Positions 49,205 through 58,000 of a stretch of DNA of 58,564 nt are shown here, piece after piece. The position numbers and the translations under genes were made by a program. The stretch's first letter is position 1; each line of letters opens with the position of its first letter. This stretch comes from a virus, in the IMG/VR virus record IMGVR_UViG_3300006162_000015, positions 1 to 58,564 of that record; one strand, given 5' to 3'. Below the pieces are notes generated by a model. It worked only from the letters and a program-made list of their open reading frames with translations, was not told the origin of the DNA and did no database searches.

Positions 49205-49624
49205 TTATAAGTTATAAAAAGGGTTAAATATTGTTCCTTGAAGCTTAGGCATTAAATCTTCGCCAAGTTTAGATAAATGCATTGCGGCTACCGGGTATTG
49301 AGGTATAAGGCTACGACCTATTCCTTTTAAGCGCCAGGCTTTTTTAACGTATACCCACGATACCGCCATGTAATCGGCGCTTAATATACTATACCCTATG
49401 ATTATATTAGGGTCGTCGGGTAAACACGCTATTTTCACTACGAACTTAGGACTTTCAAGGATCTGCTCTGCTATGTTAGAATACGCATCCATAAATACGT
49501 CTTTAGGTATTTTTGAAAACCAGCTATCGCCGTAATAAAGGCCTCGTAAAAACGTAGATTTAACAAATGCCTTGTCTGATTCTTTATAGTCTCGGATGTC
49601 GTATAAACCTTTAAAGTCGTTCAT
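49205..49624 (-). CDS. GNAT-like acetyltransferase fold protein
   Basis: 139 residues with IIGYSILSADYMAVSWVYVK and the loop KAWRLKGIGRSLI, which fits the acetyl-CoA binding R-x-x-G-x-G motif. Such genes are frequent next to podovirus terminase genes. Substrate unknown; four-base overlap with the gene upstream. Confidence 0.65.
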   Translation of the reverse strand: MNDFKGLYDIRDYKESDKAFVKSTFLRGLYYGDSWFSKIPKDVFMDAYSNIAEQILESPKFVVKIACLPDDPNIIIGYSILSADYMAVSWVYVKKAWRLKGIGRSLIPQYPVAAMHLSKLGEDLMPKLQGTIFNPFYNL

Positions 49625-50025
49625 TTTTTTAAATACATGTCTTTCATGGTGTTTGCAAGCCGTTTAATAATCTCAAATACTGCGTCTCTATTGGTCTTTT
49701 TACTAGGTAGTTTATTAAGTACTTTTACTATGCCTCTAATGCTAATGCCGTTTGAGTGGTATTCCCATATGTTTCTTTCGCGAACAGATGCAAATTTATA
49801 CTGATGTAAAAACTGATTAGCCAAGTAATAATATTCATGTTTAGAAGCCCAGTAAATCCTTGCCTGTTCCATTGTATACTCTCTACGCCTATCCATATGC
49901 GAGTATCTATAAGAAGGGTTCTTAAGAGCATAGTCGTTAATTTCTTGGTCTTCAAAACCGGATCGTTCTAGTTTTTTATACCACTTTTTACGAAGTTCTG
50001 CGTAACTAGGTTGTTTTTTCGCCAT
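49621..50025 (-). CDS. HTH protein, candidate terminase small subunit
   Basis: 134 residues, basic and helical. The segment WEYHSNGISIRGIVKVLNKL resembles a helix-turn-helix of the resolvase or terminase small-subunit type, followed by a helix (NRDAVFEIIKRLANTMKDMY). Position two genes upstream of the large terminase region supports the small subunit, but a transcription regulator is the alternative. Confidence 0.5.
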   Translation of the reverse strand: MAKKQPSYAELRKKWYKKLERSGFEDQEINDYALKNPSYRYSHMDRRREYTMEQARIYWASKHEYYYLANQFLHQYKFASVRERNIWEYHSNGISIRGIVKVLNKLPSKKTNRDAVFEIIKRLANTMKDMYLKK

Positions 50026-50416
50026 TTGCCGTACCTGAGGTAGTGGCAGTGGCTTCTGCGTCTAGTTTATTAGCTTCATTTAAGGCAGATTGTTGCAGGG
50101 CTTTTGCTTCTTGCTCTGCTTTTAGCGCGGCTTGCTGCGCTTCTTTAATATCGTTTAGAATTACTGAAACTACTTGGTTTGCGGCGGCTTTACGTAACGC
50201 TCTTGCAAAGTACTGTTTAGAAACTCTAGAAGTAGTCGAGTCTAGTCTTAGGACCATGCTTGAGATCGCAAACTTCATAGAGTCTACGTCTGCAAATTTG
50301 CCTGATACTTCAATAATATCTTCCATCCATTGATGCATCTCGGTTTTGCCTACTGGCAGCTTTGAAGGCAAGTAAGCTAAGATTTGTTTAATTAGTGTTT
50401 TTAGTTTTTGTAGCAT
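50006..50416 (-). CDS. Conserved podovirus-type protein, 136 aa
   Basis: First gene of the late operon. LPSKLPVGKTEMHQWMEDII and YFARALRKAAANQVVSVILN are patterns I recognise from genes near terminases in environmental podoviruses, without known function. Helical with an Ala/Glu/Thr-rich tail. GGAG before the ATG. Confidence 0.65.
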   Translation of the reverse strand: MLQKLKTLIKQILAYLPSKLPVGKTEMHQWMEDIIEVSGKFADVDSMKFAISSMVLRLDSTTSRVSKQYFARALRKAAANQVVSVILNDIKEAQQAALKAEQEAKALQQSALNEANKLDAEATATTSGTANGEKTT

Positions 50417-50447
50417 GTTATCTCCGTTGGTTACAAGTTCTAGCCTA

Positions 50448-50475
50448 AGAATATCATAATGATACGTAAAGTCAA
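50448..50475 (-). promoter_or_regulatory. Candidate late promoter with dyad
   Basis: TTGACT (50475-50470), 16 bases, TATTCT (50453-50448). The spacer holds the inverted repeat TATCAT-t-ATGATA. It sits between the HNH gene and the first gene of the packaging and capsid operon. Confidence 0.5.
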
Positions 50476-50945
50476 TCTTTTATTTCATTTAATTTAGCAA
50501 ATTCGCCAAAATGTTCTAAAGCCGCGATATTATAGGCTTTTGCAGCTTCTTTAAGATCAGTAAACAACCCTAAATACAATTTTTTATTTCCGCATTTTAA
50601 ATGTACTTGCCATTTATCTTTTTGATGTCTACTGACTCCTTTATACCCAGATTTATTGCGCGCACGAGATTTTGTATTAGCTCCATTTTGAGAAGTAGTG
50701 GCTAGCCTTAAATTAGCTTTTGTATTATTTAGCCCGTTGCCGTCTATGTGATCCACAGTAATACCTTTGGGCGCATTTAATATTTCTCTATGTAATCTAA
50801 TTAATCTTTTTAAGATCGGGCACCATCTGGCTACATAAACGGTATTGGGTCGCGCTTCATAAAACCATTTATAGTCTTTAATCCTATCAAAATCTTCATA
50901 GTCCACATAAGCTATTTCGCCGTGCAATAAAACTAATTCTTTCAT
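50472..50945 (-). CDS. HNH-AP2 homing endonuclease
   Basis: 157 residues. HNH core ITVDHIDGNGLNNTKANLRL followed by an AP2-type DNA-binding domain (SGYKGVSRHQKDKWQVHLKC, YLGLFTDLKEAAKAYNIAAL). A mobile gene placed right behind the DNA polymerase gene, a favoured target of such nucleases; it overlaps the polymerase stop (ATGA). Confidence 0.9.
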   Translation of the reverse strand: MKELVLLHGEIAYVDYEDFDRIKDYKWFYEARPNTVYVARWCPILKRLIRLHREILNAPKGITVDHIDGNGLNNTKANLRLATTSQNGANTKSRARNKSGYKGVSRHQKDKWQVHLKCGNKKLYLGLFTDLKEAAKAYNIAALEHFGEFAKLNEIKD

Positions 50946-53008
50946 TTTGCCAAAGTCCTTGTTACTCTAGGTATCGCCTCTAATGGAACGCCTTGTAATA
51001 TTGTACTTGTTTCCATTGCATCTCTCAACAATAAACTTATTATATCTTCATCTTCTTTTTTACACTCTACTATAACTTCGTCGTGCACCATGCTTACTAT
51101 TTTGCAATCTAAATCCAGATTTCTCGCATTACTATAAAATGCTATCATGGCTCTGTTTACTATGCTAGCGCCTGTACCTTGTATTCTGAAATTACAAGCC
51201 AAATTAAGTATTTGTCTTGCCTCATAAGGAAGATTTTCATGAGACTGTCTACCGTATATCTTTGATATTTTAATAGCATCAGGTATGCGTCTTTTTCGGC
51301 CAAAAATATTTGTCACATAACCGTTATTTTTAGCTAATTCATGCGCTTCTAACATCATTTTTTTAACGCCGGGAAACCTTTCTAAATAGTTATTCATGTC
51401 TTGCTGCGTATCGTCGATACTTTTTCCTGTAGTAGAGGCTAATTTATGGGGGGTAGCTCCATAAGCAGTAGCAAGGGCTATCACCTTTGATAGGTCTCTA
51501 AGCTTCTTATATTTGACGCCAAACGCGTTTGGATGGCCTTCTTTAAGTGGCAGCGCGTCGTGCTTATCAAAAACTTCTATGCCTACTACGCTATAAAAAT
51601 CTGATTTACCGTCGAAAGCAGACATTAACCTCGGGTCCTGGCTGTAATAGCTAAATACCCTAGGCTCTAGCTGGCTGTAGTCGGCAGATACAAACACTTT
51701 GCCGGGTCTTGATACTATGCACTCTTTTATGCGCTGATCGTCTCTAGGCAAATTTTGCCAATTTGGATTTTGGCTAGAATATCTTCCAGAAGTGGTGCCT
51801 GTTTGTAAAAACCTAGGCTGTAAAACGCTATAATGTATTCCATCTTCTATGCCTTTTATATAAGTATTAAGAAGTTTCATATTGGCTTTATATTCTAATA
51901 ATTTTTCAATCCATTTATATCTATGCGAAAGTGACTTTAAAGTACTTTTATCTGCTGCTATATACGCCCAAGGAGCTTTTACTAATTTTGCCTTTACTTT
52001 TTTGCCGTTAACTATTGCTTCGGGCTGGTAGGGCGTTCCTTCGTCCCTAAGGCAAATATCTATAAAGTCTCTACGCGCCTTTGGGTAATAAGGAAGTCTA
52101 CCTGTAAGTTTTTTACAGACTTCTTTACCGACTGATGTTAAGCGTTCGTAATCAAGATTTAACTGGCCAAATAACAACCATGATAGCTGCTGAGGAGCTT
52201 CTACGTTAAACTTTGCTTTGCCTTTAATTAGAGGGCCTATCTCGTCGTATATAAATGCCTTTGCTTCTGCGCATTCGGCTTCAAGTGTTTTTTTAAGCGT
52301 AGTAAGCGCGTTTATGTCTACTTGTAATCCTGTAGTATTCATGTCGTACGTAGGGCCTCTAAGAAGAGGCATAGACTCGTCTTTATAAAAAAAGTCTTCG
52401 AGGCCCTGCTGGTATAGCTCTGGTACTAAATCATTAAATAGCTTTAGTGTCAGCAGCGCGTCTTTCGCCCCGTACTCGCCTATAAGGTGTTTATCGGCCT
52501 TGAATAGCTCGTATTTGGCTTTAGTGGCCAAACCGCCGTTCTTTGCAATGCTTTCTTTCATTGCGGCTTGCTCGAATGTACTAGATTCGCCGTACATTGT
52601 AGACGCAAGGTCTTTTAAGCCTACACGACGGTTTTCGTTTAAAAGATGTGCAAGTATCATAGTATCGGTGTGTATGCTATCTATAAGCCTAATTCCCATA
52701 TAGCTTTCTAGCATCATGCAATCAAATACTGCGTTATGGGCTATAAGGTTTTTAGTCTTAAGATGGTTTAGCAGGTTTTTAACCTCAGGCCATAGATCGT
52801 GATTATATACTAGTTTATTGGTATTAGTGTCCCAGTACGACAAGACTATATAAAAAGCCTTGTCTTCTTCTGCGCACACAGATATGCCTATTACCTCATC
52901 TCGCTTAGTCAACCCTGTAGTCTCTGTGTCAAAAGCGACGTATTCAAAAGGCTTTAAATACTCTATTAAGCTTTTTACGCCTTCTATGTTTTCAATTACC
53001 TTTAGCAT
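50942..53008 (-). CDS. PolA-type DNA polymerase with 3'-5' exonuclease
   Basis: 688 residues. DEDDy exonuclease: FDTETTG (Asp27, Glu29), LIAHNAVFDCMML, YGAKDALLTL. Polymerase: motif A SADYSQLEPRVF, motif B-like KVIALATAYGATPHKLA, motif C MVHDEVIVE. No 5'-nuclease domain, as in T7-type enzymes. Start taken at the ATG at 53008 with AAAAGG upstream; an in-frame start 36 bases earlier lacks a ribosome site. It replicates the phage genome with the primase-helicase. Confidence 0.93.
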   Translation of the reverse strand: MLKVIENIEGVKSLIEYLKPFEYVAFDTETTGLTKRDEVIGISVCAEEDKAFYIVLSYWDTNTNKLVYNHDLWPEVKNLLNHLKTKNLIAHNAVFDCMMLESYMGIRLIDSIHTDTMILAHLLNENRRVGLKDLASTMYGESSTFEQAAMKESIAKNGGLATKAKYELFKADKHLIGEYGAKDALLTLKLFNDLVPELYQQGLEDFFYKDESMPLLRGPTYDMNTTGLQVDINALTTLKKTLEAECAEAKAFIYDEIGPLIKGKAKFNVEAPQQLSWLLFGQLNLDYERLTSVGKEVCKKLTGRLPYYPKARRDFIDICLRDEGTPYQPEAIVNGKKVKAKLVKAPWAYIAADKSTLKSLSHRYKWIEKLLEYKANMKLLNTYIKGIEDGIHYSVLQPRFLQTGTTSGRYSSQNPNWQNLPRDDQRIKECIVSRPGKVFVSADYSQLEPRVFSYYSQDPRLMSAFDGKSDFYSVVGIEVFDKHDALPLKEGHPNAFGVKYKKLRDLSKVIALATAYGATPHKLASTTGKSIDDTQQDMNNYLERFPGVKKMMLEAHELAKNNGYVTNIFGRKRRIPDAIKISKIYGRQSHENLPYEARQILNLACNFRIQGTGASIVNRAMIAFYSNARNLDLDCKIVSMVHDEVIVECKKEDEDIISLLLRDAMETSTILQGVPLEAIPRVTRTLAK

Positions 53009-53168
53009 TAAGTACCTTTTCGCATTTATACAAAAATACAGCAAAACGTAGCTCGTCTTTGTTTAAAGCGCTTAAAAAAGGATTCATAACGACCCAATTA
53101 ACTCCATCTATTGAACCCTCGTATATAATATCGCCGCTAACATCTTTTACCCTAACATATCTGTACAT
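52992..53168 (-). CDS. Hypothetical protein, 58 aa
   Basis: ATG at 53168 overlaps the helicase stop. MYRYVRVKDVSGDIIYEGSI is a small beta-hairpin-like start, then LNKDELRFAVFLYKCEKVL. The last 17 bases overlap the polymerase start, so it links primase-helicase and polymerase translation. Confidence 0.6.
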   Translation of the reverse strand: MYRYVRVKDVSGDIIYEGSIDGVNWVVMNPFLSALNKDELRFAVFLYKCEKVLNAKGN

Positions 53169-54985
53169 TATTCAATCCACTTTATAGAAGTATAATTTAC
53201 TACTTCGGTTTTGCGGTCTTGTTTTCTGCGATTAGTAGCCTGCCCTACCCAGTAACTAAGCCCTTTCTCTTCTATTTCAGTCAAAGGTCTTATAAGCTGA
53301 GTTTCAGTATCAAAAAACACTGAATAAGGCGTATCTTCTATTATTTTATCTCTTTTTTGGTTTTTGTGGCGAATCTTGCAAAACTTATAAGACAAAATCG
53401 TAGGGCATCCTTCTATTGAATATACGCGCTTAAGGGGTTGCCAAAGCGTTACTAAGTAGTCGCAAAAATTCTCAAATACCGAGGTACCAAAAGCGGCGTC
53501 CTTATTTAACTCTAAATCGCCTATGCCGGCTTTCTCGCGCGAAGTCTGAGACTGCATTATTAAAAACGTCTCAGTCTCCATTGCAAACCCTTTCATAGCT
53601 TTTGCTATGCCTTTAAGCCCTTCTTCTACGCCTAGCTTGTTATTGTTACATAGTACGCCTATATGGTCAATAACTACACAACCGACTTTTTTACCAGTAT
53701 TTTTCTTAAAGTCTAATATATGCTGTTTTATATCGTTTAAAGACAAGTCTCTAAATACGCCCTCGTCTGTATAGTTGCTTATTACGTGTACTTTAGAGTG
53801 TAAATGCGTCTTGCCTTGGCACATAAGCGCCCAACGTTCTGCTATCTCGCGTGCAGGCTGTTCTAAAGGTATAAAAAAGTGCTCGTAATCTGGGTTGTTT
53901 TCTACAAAACCTAAAAATATATTTAAAGCCATGGTAGTCTTACCGACGCCTGAGCCTGCTACAAGGCCTAATACCTGGCCTATTCTAAATCCGTTTTCGG
54001 TATCATCAATATACTTCCAGCAGTTAAGCCTTGTGCCTTTAATATTTTCGCCTGTTTTCTGGAGAATGTCTTTAACACTACTGTAAATCGGGTCTTTTTT
54101 ATTTTCATCGGTTTCTCCTTCAAAAGTCCATATCTTGTCTACTATATTCTGGGCATACGATACTCGGTGTATAGGGGCTCGCTGTAGTGCTTTTGCAGAC
54201 TGGGCTAGTACGGCCATAGCCTCTTCTTTACTAAAGCCGTTGCCGAACATTATGTGGCCTAGGCGGTAATCACCGCTACTTCTATCGTCCGTAGGCCCTG
54301 TCCATATGTTTTTAGCCTCTTCATTAGCTCTGAGTAGTACTCCGAATTTAGCGGGTATTTCGTCGGGTATAGTTACTGGCTCTGAAAGCTTATAAGTCTT
54401 ATCGTGGTGGGCTTTGCAGTATTCCTCGTCTTCTTTAGTAATAGAAGGTAATAGCCTATCAAACTCTTCTGCGGTGTACGAAGCTTCTGTTTCTACTACT
54501 ATTTCGCATCTAGAATAAGGTCTGTCTTTAGTATTAAAAGTATTTGGTAACCGCATAAGCTGAGAGATTTTGCTTACTGCTTCGTCTGTATTAAATAGCC
54601 TGCATAATCTACGCTGAAATCTAAGGTAACTCATAGCGTTTAAATTAGATACGCGCCAGTATACGTGTACGCCTCGGCCTGAGTCTACTATTCTAGTAGG
54701 GTTTAAGTCTGCTGCGATTATAGTATCTATAAACGCGTCTTTATTAGGGTAAACGCCGTCTTTAAGGTCCATATCTATAAACACCCAGTCAAACTTATCG
54801 ATCTGACTGCCGTCTACTATTTTACTAGGGTCGTATACTGATGGCGCGTTCGGGAAGTAATATACGTTGTAGCCCTGTTCGTTAAGTGAATGAAGGTCAG
54901 CATTGCTAAACTGGCCTTCAATTGCTTTTTTGGTTATTTTGCCTTCGGTTAAGGCCCAGTCTGGCGCAATTAGGCGGTAGATCAT
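53168..54985 (-). CDS. Primase-helicase: AEP-type primase fused to DnaB-like helicase
   Basis: 605 residues. The N-terminal half has the archaeo-eukaryotic primase pattern: FIDMDLKDG (catalytic Asp71 and Asp73), DSGRGVHVYW (101-110) and RLPNTFNTKD. The C-terminal half is an SF4 helicase: Walker A GSGVGKT (344-350), VVIDHIGVL, and FLIMQSQTSREK. T7 gp4 uses a Toprim primase instead, so the primase is of a different origin. Works with PolA and the ssDNA-binding protein of the same operon. Confidence 0.85.
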   Translation of the reverse strand: MIYRLIAPDWALTEGKITKKAIEGQFSNADLHSLNEQGYNVYYFPNAPSVYDPSKIVDGSQIDKFDWVFIDMDLKDGVYPNKDAFIDTIIAADLNPTRIVDSGRGVHVYWRVSNLNAMSYLRFQRRLCRLFNTDEAVSKISQLMRLPNTFNTKDRPYSRCEIVVETEASYTAEEFDRLLPSITKEDEEYCKAHHDKTYKLSEPVTIPDEIPAKFGVLLRANEEAKNIWTGPTDDRSSGDYRLGHIMFGNGFSKEEAMAVLAQSAKALQRAPIHRVSYAQNIVDKIWTFEGETDENKKDPIYSSVKDILQKTGENIKGTRLNCWKYIDDTENGFRIGQVLGLVAGSGVGKTTMALNIFLGFVENNPDYEHFFIPLEQPAREIAERWALMCQGKTHLHSKVHVISNYTDEGVFRDLSLNDIKQHILDFKKNTGKKVGCVVIDHIGVLCNNNKLGVEEGLKGIAKAMKGFAMETETFLIMQSQTSREKAGIGDLELNKDAAFGTSVFENFCDYLVTLWQPLKRVYSIEGCPTILSYKFCKIRHKNQKRDKIIEDTPYSVFFDTETQLIRPLTEIEEKGLSYWVGQATNRRKQDRKTEVVNYTSIKWIE

Positions 54986-54996
54986 GGGCCCGTCCT

Positions 54997-55554
54997 TTAC
55001 TTCTTAGCTTTTGACTTCAATAATGCCTGTACTCGGGCTTGACGCTCTGCTGCCGTTGTGCCGTTGGTAGCTGGCGCTGCTGCGAGCGGAGTTTCTGTCG
55101 GCTCTTCGTAATCGTCGCCGTCATCGCCTTGGCCGCCACCTTCATATGAATAGCCAGTATCGCTTTCGTTGTTTTCTAGCTCGTCTTCGTATGCGGGTGC
55201 CGATGCGCTAATCTCTACCTCAATAGTATTTTCTTTGTCTTGAGATACTTTAAAAGAACGCATATCGCCTCGAGGAGTAGGCTTCATGCCGGTAAACTCG
55301 ATTTTTACCATTGTGCCTACGGATACGTTACCAAGCTTTTTGTTAAGGTCGCCTGAGCCCCATACGCCAAGGTTGCCTTTTGGCGTCTTAAGAAAGTGCA
55401 ATACGCTTTTACCGTATTTACCGCCTTCTACTGTACGGTTACCAAGGTAATAGCCCTCTGCTGTTTTAGGGTCCGTCTTGCCAGTCTTTTTATTTAGCTT
55501 ACCTAGACTGTAGGTAATATCAGCGTCAAGGCTGATTACTTCTTCAAAACCCAT
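54997..55554 (-). CDS. Single-stranded DNA-binding-like protein
   Basis: 185 residues. A beta-rich OB-like domain (residues 1-110; SVLHFLKTPKGNLGVWGSGD, VGTMVKIEFTGMKP) is followed by a flexible acidic tail (YEDELENNESDT, DDGDDYEEP). This is the usual layout of phage ssDNA-binding proteins, here next to the helicase gene. It ends in a short basic helix, which is unusual, since most such tails end in acidic residues. Confidence 0.65.
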   Translation of the reverse strand: MGFEEVISLDADITYSLGKLNKKTGKTDPKTAEGYYLGNRTVEGGKYGKSVLHFLKTPKGNLGVWGSGDLNKKLGNVSVGTMVKIEFTGMKPTPRGDMRSFKVSQDKENTIEVEISASAPAYEDELENNESDTGYSYEGGGQGDDGDDYEEPTETPLAAAPATNGTTAAERQARVQALLKSKAKK

Positions 55555-55579
55555 TGTAGCTCCTTTGCTTAGGGGTTAA

Positions 55580-55792
55580 TTAATTTAAACTAAGACTACG
55601 TCGTTCTAATTCAAATTGCAAGTCAGAAATTTTAGTGCCGGCAATCATAAAGTTATTAAGCGCAACTACTGTTTTATGATCGATTTTTTGATCTTTTTTA
55701 ATAATCCGCTTAAGATGTTCTGCAAGGTCGGCACCTGCGTTAAAATATTCGATTAATGCCTGCTCTGTTTTGGTAAATTCAGCTTCGCTCAT
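55580..55792 (-). CDS. Hypothetical helical protein, 70 aa
   Basis: Two helices (TKTEQALIEYFNAGADLAEH and NNFMIAGTKISDLQFELERR). No family recognised. Four-base overlap with the gene upstream. Confidence 0.6.
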   Translation of the reverse strand: MSEAEFTKTEQALIEYFNAGADLAEHLKRIIKKDQKIDHKTVVALNNFMIAGTKISDLQFELERRSLSLN

Positions 55793-56001
55793 TTGTTAAG
55801 CCTTTCTATTAAAGCTTGCGCCTGTTTTACTGCAATGTCTGCTATATCTTCTGCTGCAAGTCTAGGCCCCGCCTCGTCGGCATATGAATTAGCAAGTATG
55901 CCTTGCATAGCTACAACTGCAAAATATTCTAATTTGTTTAATCCTTGATTAACTGAATTTATTCTAGTAGGATTAGCAGGCTCTTTAGGATTTGTTTTCA
56001 T
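55789..56001 (-). CDS. Hypothetical small protein, 70 aa
   Basis: Contains LEYFAVVAMQGILANSYADE and IADIAVKQAQALIERL, a pattern frequent in small phage proteins annotated as unknown. Member of the replication operon. Confidence 0.65.
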   Translation of the reverse strand: MKTNPKEPANPTRINSVNQGLNKLEYFAVVAMQGILANSYADEAGPRLAAEDIADIAVKQAQALIERLNK

Positions 56002-56003
56002 AA

Positions 56004-56378
56004 TTACCTCTTATAAATTGTATTTGGCGGTAGATATACACGATACTTTAACCATTCCGAAATGTCAAGGTCGTCCATGTATGCAAGTGGTTTTGTCATC
56101 ACCTGGTCTACGCAAGTTACCAAGTCCAACGCGCGTATTACGTTTGCAGCCCATTCGTACCCGCCTCGGCTCCATACTGTTATGTTAGAGCCTCTATGTT
56201 TTTCTTCTTTAAGAAGTCGTATCATAGGTTCATTTGCAATCATAAGTATAAACTTTTTAGTAATAGCATCGTATACTTGTATTTTACGCCCTGGCACCGG
56301 GTTTACAGGGTCTATAGAAAATATAAGCGTACTATCTATGTCCCAGAAAGTATTGTACTCATTTTTTATTATTCGCAT
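56004..56378 (-). CDS. HAD-like phosphatase
   Basis: 124 residues. WDIDSTL gives the DxD nucleophile motif, ITVWSRGGYEWA the second (Ser) motif, and KPLAYMDDLD the acidic C-terminal motif of the HAD fold. A compact phage version, possibly a nucleotide or polynucleotide 3'-phosphatase. Overlaps the upstream gene by 20 bases. Confidence 0.75.
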   Translation of the reverse strand: MRIIKNEYNTFWDIDSTLIFSIDPVNPVPGRKIQVYDAITKKFILMIANEPMIRLLKEEKHRGSNITVWSRGGYEWAANVIRALDLVTCVDQVMTKPLAYMDDLDISEWLKYRVYLPPNTIYKR

Positions 56379-56919
56379 ACCTGTCGTCCTTTAAGGTGCC
56401 TAGCTGGGCTTGCCTAAGTATCATAGCACAGCACGCCATTACAGACCCTAAGTGGTGCTGACCGTCTACAGGGTCGGTTTCTTCGCCCTCATTCCACGCG
56501 GCTATGTGCCTCATCGCCGCAGCTATTAACTGGCTCGCTTTGTGTCCTTTACAGTAGTTGTACCTGTTGTACTTCCGTTCTCCTACCATGAATGCTTTCG
56601 CGCACTCTTCTAATGCAACTTTTGGTATAAGACTAAGGTCTATTTTGCTTTGGTCGTTTTTAGACGCGCCTTGAGTTATTGGCACTACGTTTGTAGTCTC
56701 ATTTGCTAAATGTTTTGGCATAAATTCGTGCGTATTTAATACCGGTGATAGCTCAAAACGGTCTGCAAAAAACCAGCCGGACGTGCCGTGCACTGATATT
56801 CTATTTTGTGTTTTGTCAGTTTTATTTTCGTCTATTTCGACTACACGATATACTACTCCACCTTTAAGTTTTGTGTTTTCGGTATTAATGCATATTACAT
56901 CGTCGCCTACTTTAAACAT
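56359..56919 (-). CDS. DUF5664 nucleotide pyrophosphohydrolase-like protein with KVGD domain
   Basis: 186 residues. Residues 1-55 are a KVGD-type SH3/KOW-like domain (FKVGDDVICINTENTKLKGG) as in the small proteins of this genome. From about residue 85, KIDLSLIPKVALEECAKAFM, GERKYNRYNYCKGH, AAMRHIAAWNEGEETDPVDG and HHLGSVMACCAMIL match the family named dATP/dGTP diphosphohydrolase (DUF5664). Probably adjusts dNTP pools. Confidence 0.75.
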   Translation of the reverse strand: MFKVGDDVICINTENTKLKGGVVYRVVEIDENKTDKTQNRISVHGTSGWFFADRFELSPVLNTHEFMPKHLANETTNVVPITQGASKNDQSKIDLSLIPKVALEECAKAFMVGERKYNRYNYCKGHKASQLIAAAMRHIAAWNEGEETDPVDGQHHLGSVMACCAMILRQAQLGTLKDDRYANNKK

Positions 56920-57290
56920 ACAAACTCCTTATGCCATATCTTGTAGACTTTAACTTGGTATTTACTAGTTGTCAATAGTCTAGAGTTGCCTCGGTTATAT
57001 GCGATTACGCCTCTGTTTATAGATTTATACCGTTTGATCTGCTTTTTAAGGTAGAGCGCAGCATATTTAATATTATTTTCTGGAAGATAAAGTTCTTTTT
57101 TAGAACCGCGATAGCCAAGCTGTTTTGCGGTCGAGTATTTAATCTGGCAAATACCAATGCTGTCTTCGCCGCCGTCGTTTTTGTGTATAGCCGATGCTAC
57201 GTGACGAGATTCTACGTAGCATAACGAACTTAAAAGTCCTTCAGGCAAACCGTATTGAGCAGTAAAATAAACGAATAAAAGTTGTATCAT
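56907..57290 (-). CDS. Lytic transglycosylase (SLT-type)
   Basis: 127 residues. CYVESRH carries the catalytic Glu27; GEDSIGICQIKYSTAKQLGY and YLKKQIKRYKSINRGVIAYN complete the soluble lytic transglycosylase pattern. The N-terminus is hydrophobic and could be a signal. Either the endolysin or an entry enzyme; it lies with replication genes, not with the holin-like pair. Confidence 0.85.
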   Translation of the reverse strand: MIQLLFVYFTAQYGLPEGLLSSLCYVESRHVASAIHKNDGGEDSIGICQIKYSTAKQLGYRGSKKELYLPENNIKYAALYLKKQIKRYKSINRGVIAYNRGNSRLLTTSKYQVKVYKIWHKEFVCLK

Positions 57291-57304
57291 ACAACTAGTA
57301 TCGG

Positions 57305-58000
57305 CTATTCTAAGCGTTTTGTCCAGCGGCCTTTAGAATTTAACTGCATCGGTATAAATATTGGAATACCATTTTGGATTATACCGCAGCCAAGTATTGG
57401 TTTATTCTTAAGTTTTTTACCGTAAGCAAACGCGTATGCATGTCTATCTATGAGACATCCTGCATTAAATCCAAATATGAGATGTTTTGAATTGGCATTA
57501 TACTGTATGCCTGCAAATGCATGTATATGCCCTATTATGGTGCTTTGCATATTGCCTTGTGCTGACTTAATAGCTGCTGAAGCGCCGGTAAAGCCTTCCC
57601 CGTGTTCGTATATAACGCCGTCTACTTCCCACTCGTCGCGCCATTCCCAGCCTTTAGGAGCTTGTAAGAATGCGCGGTAGTCCTTCATAAACGCTCTGGG
57701 TATACCGTGCTTATACGCGGCTCTAAAGGGCCTGGCTGTATGGTTAGACGTACATACCATTACTTTGGGGAATAGCTTATAAATAGGCTTTAAATGCTCT
57801 ATGGTCTTCTCTAGCTCTAAGCCTGCTGCCATGCCGTCTGGATCGGAGTCGTAGTCCGATATAGCCGCCGCGTCCATTTCGTCGCCTAAGCAAACTATCT
57901 GGTTTGGGCGGTATTTAGCTTTTACTTTCTTTAAAAATGCAACCGTGTCCGGGTGTTCGAAAGGGCAGTGCATATCAGGAATTGCCAGTACAATACTCAT
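57305..58000 (-). CDS. Calcineurin-like metallophosphoesterase
   Basis: 231 residues from the ATG at 58000 (GGGAG upstream, overlapping the HNH stop as ATGA). Metal motifs: IPDMHCP (D and H), CLGDEMDA, TSNHT in place of GNHD, and IGHIHAF. A phosphoesterase on nucleotides or nucleic acid ends is likely. The change from GNHD to SNHT is unusual but keeps Asn-His. Confidence 0.82.
   Translation of the reverse strand: MSIVLAIPDMHCPFEHPDTVAFLKKVKAKYRPNQIVCLGDEMDAAAISDYDSDPDGMAAGLELEKTIEHLKPIYKLFPKVMVCTSNHTARPFRAAYKHGIPRAFMKDYRAFLQAPKGWEWRDEWEVDGVIYEHGEGFTGASAAIKSAQGNMQSTIIGHIHAFAGIQYNANSKHLIFGFNAGCLIDRHAYAFAYGKKLKNKPILGCGIIQNGIPIFIPMQLNSKGRWTKRLE

Noticed and set aside
56359-56919. Evidence for a 2-aminoadenine (Z) genome
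   Set aside because: The DUF5664 protein alone is not enough; no PurZ-like adenylosuccinate synthetase or DatZ-like HD protein is present, and the polymerase is an ordinary PolA.
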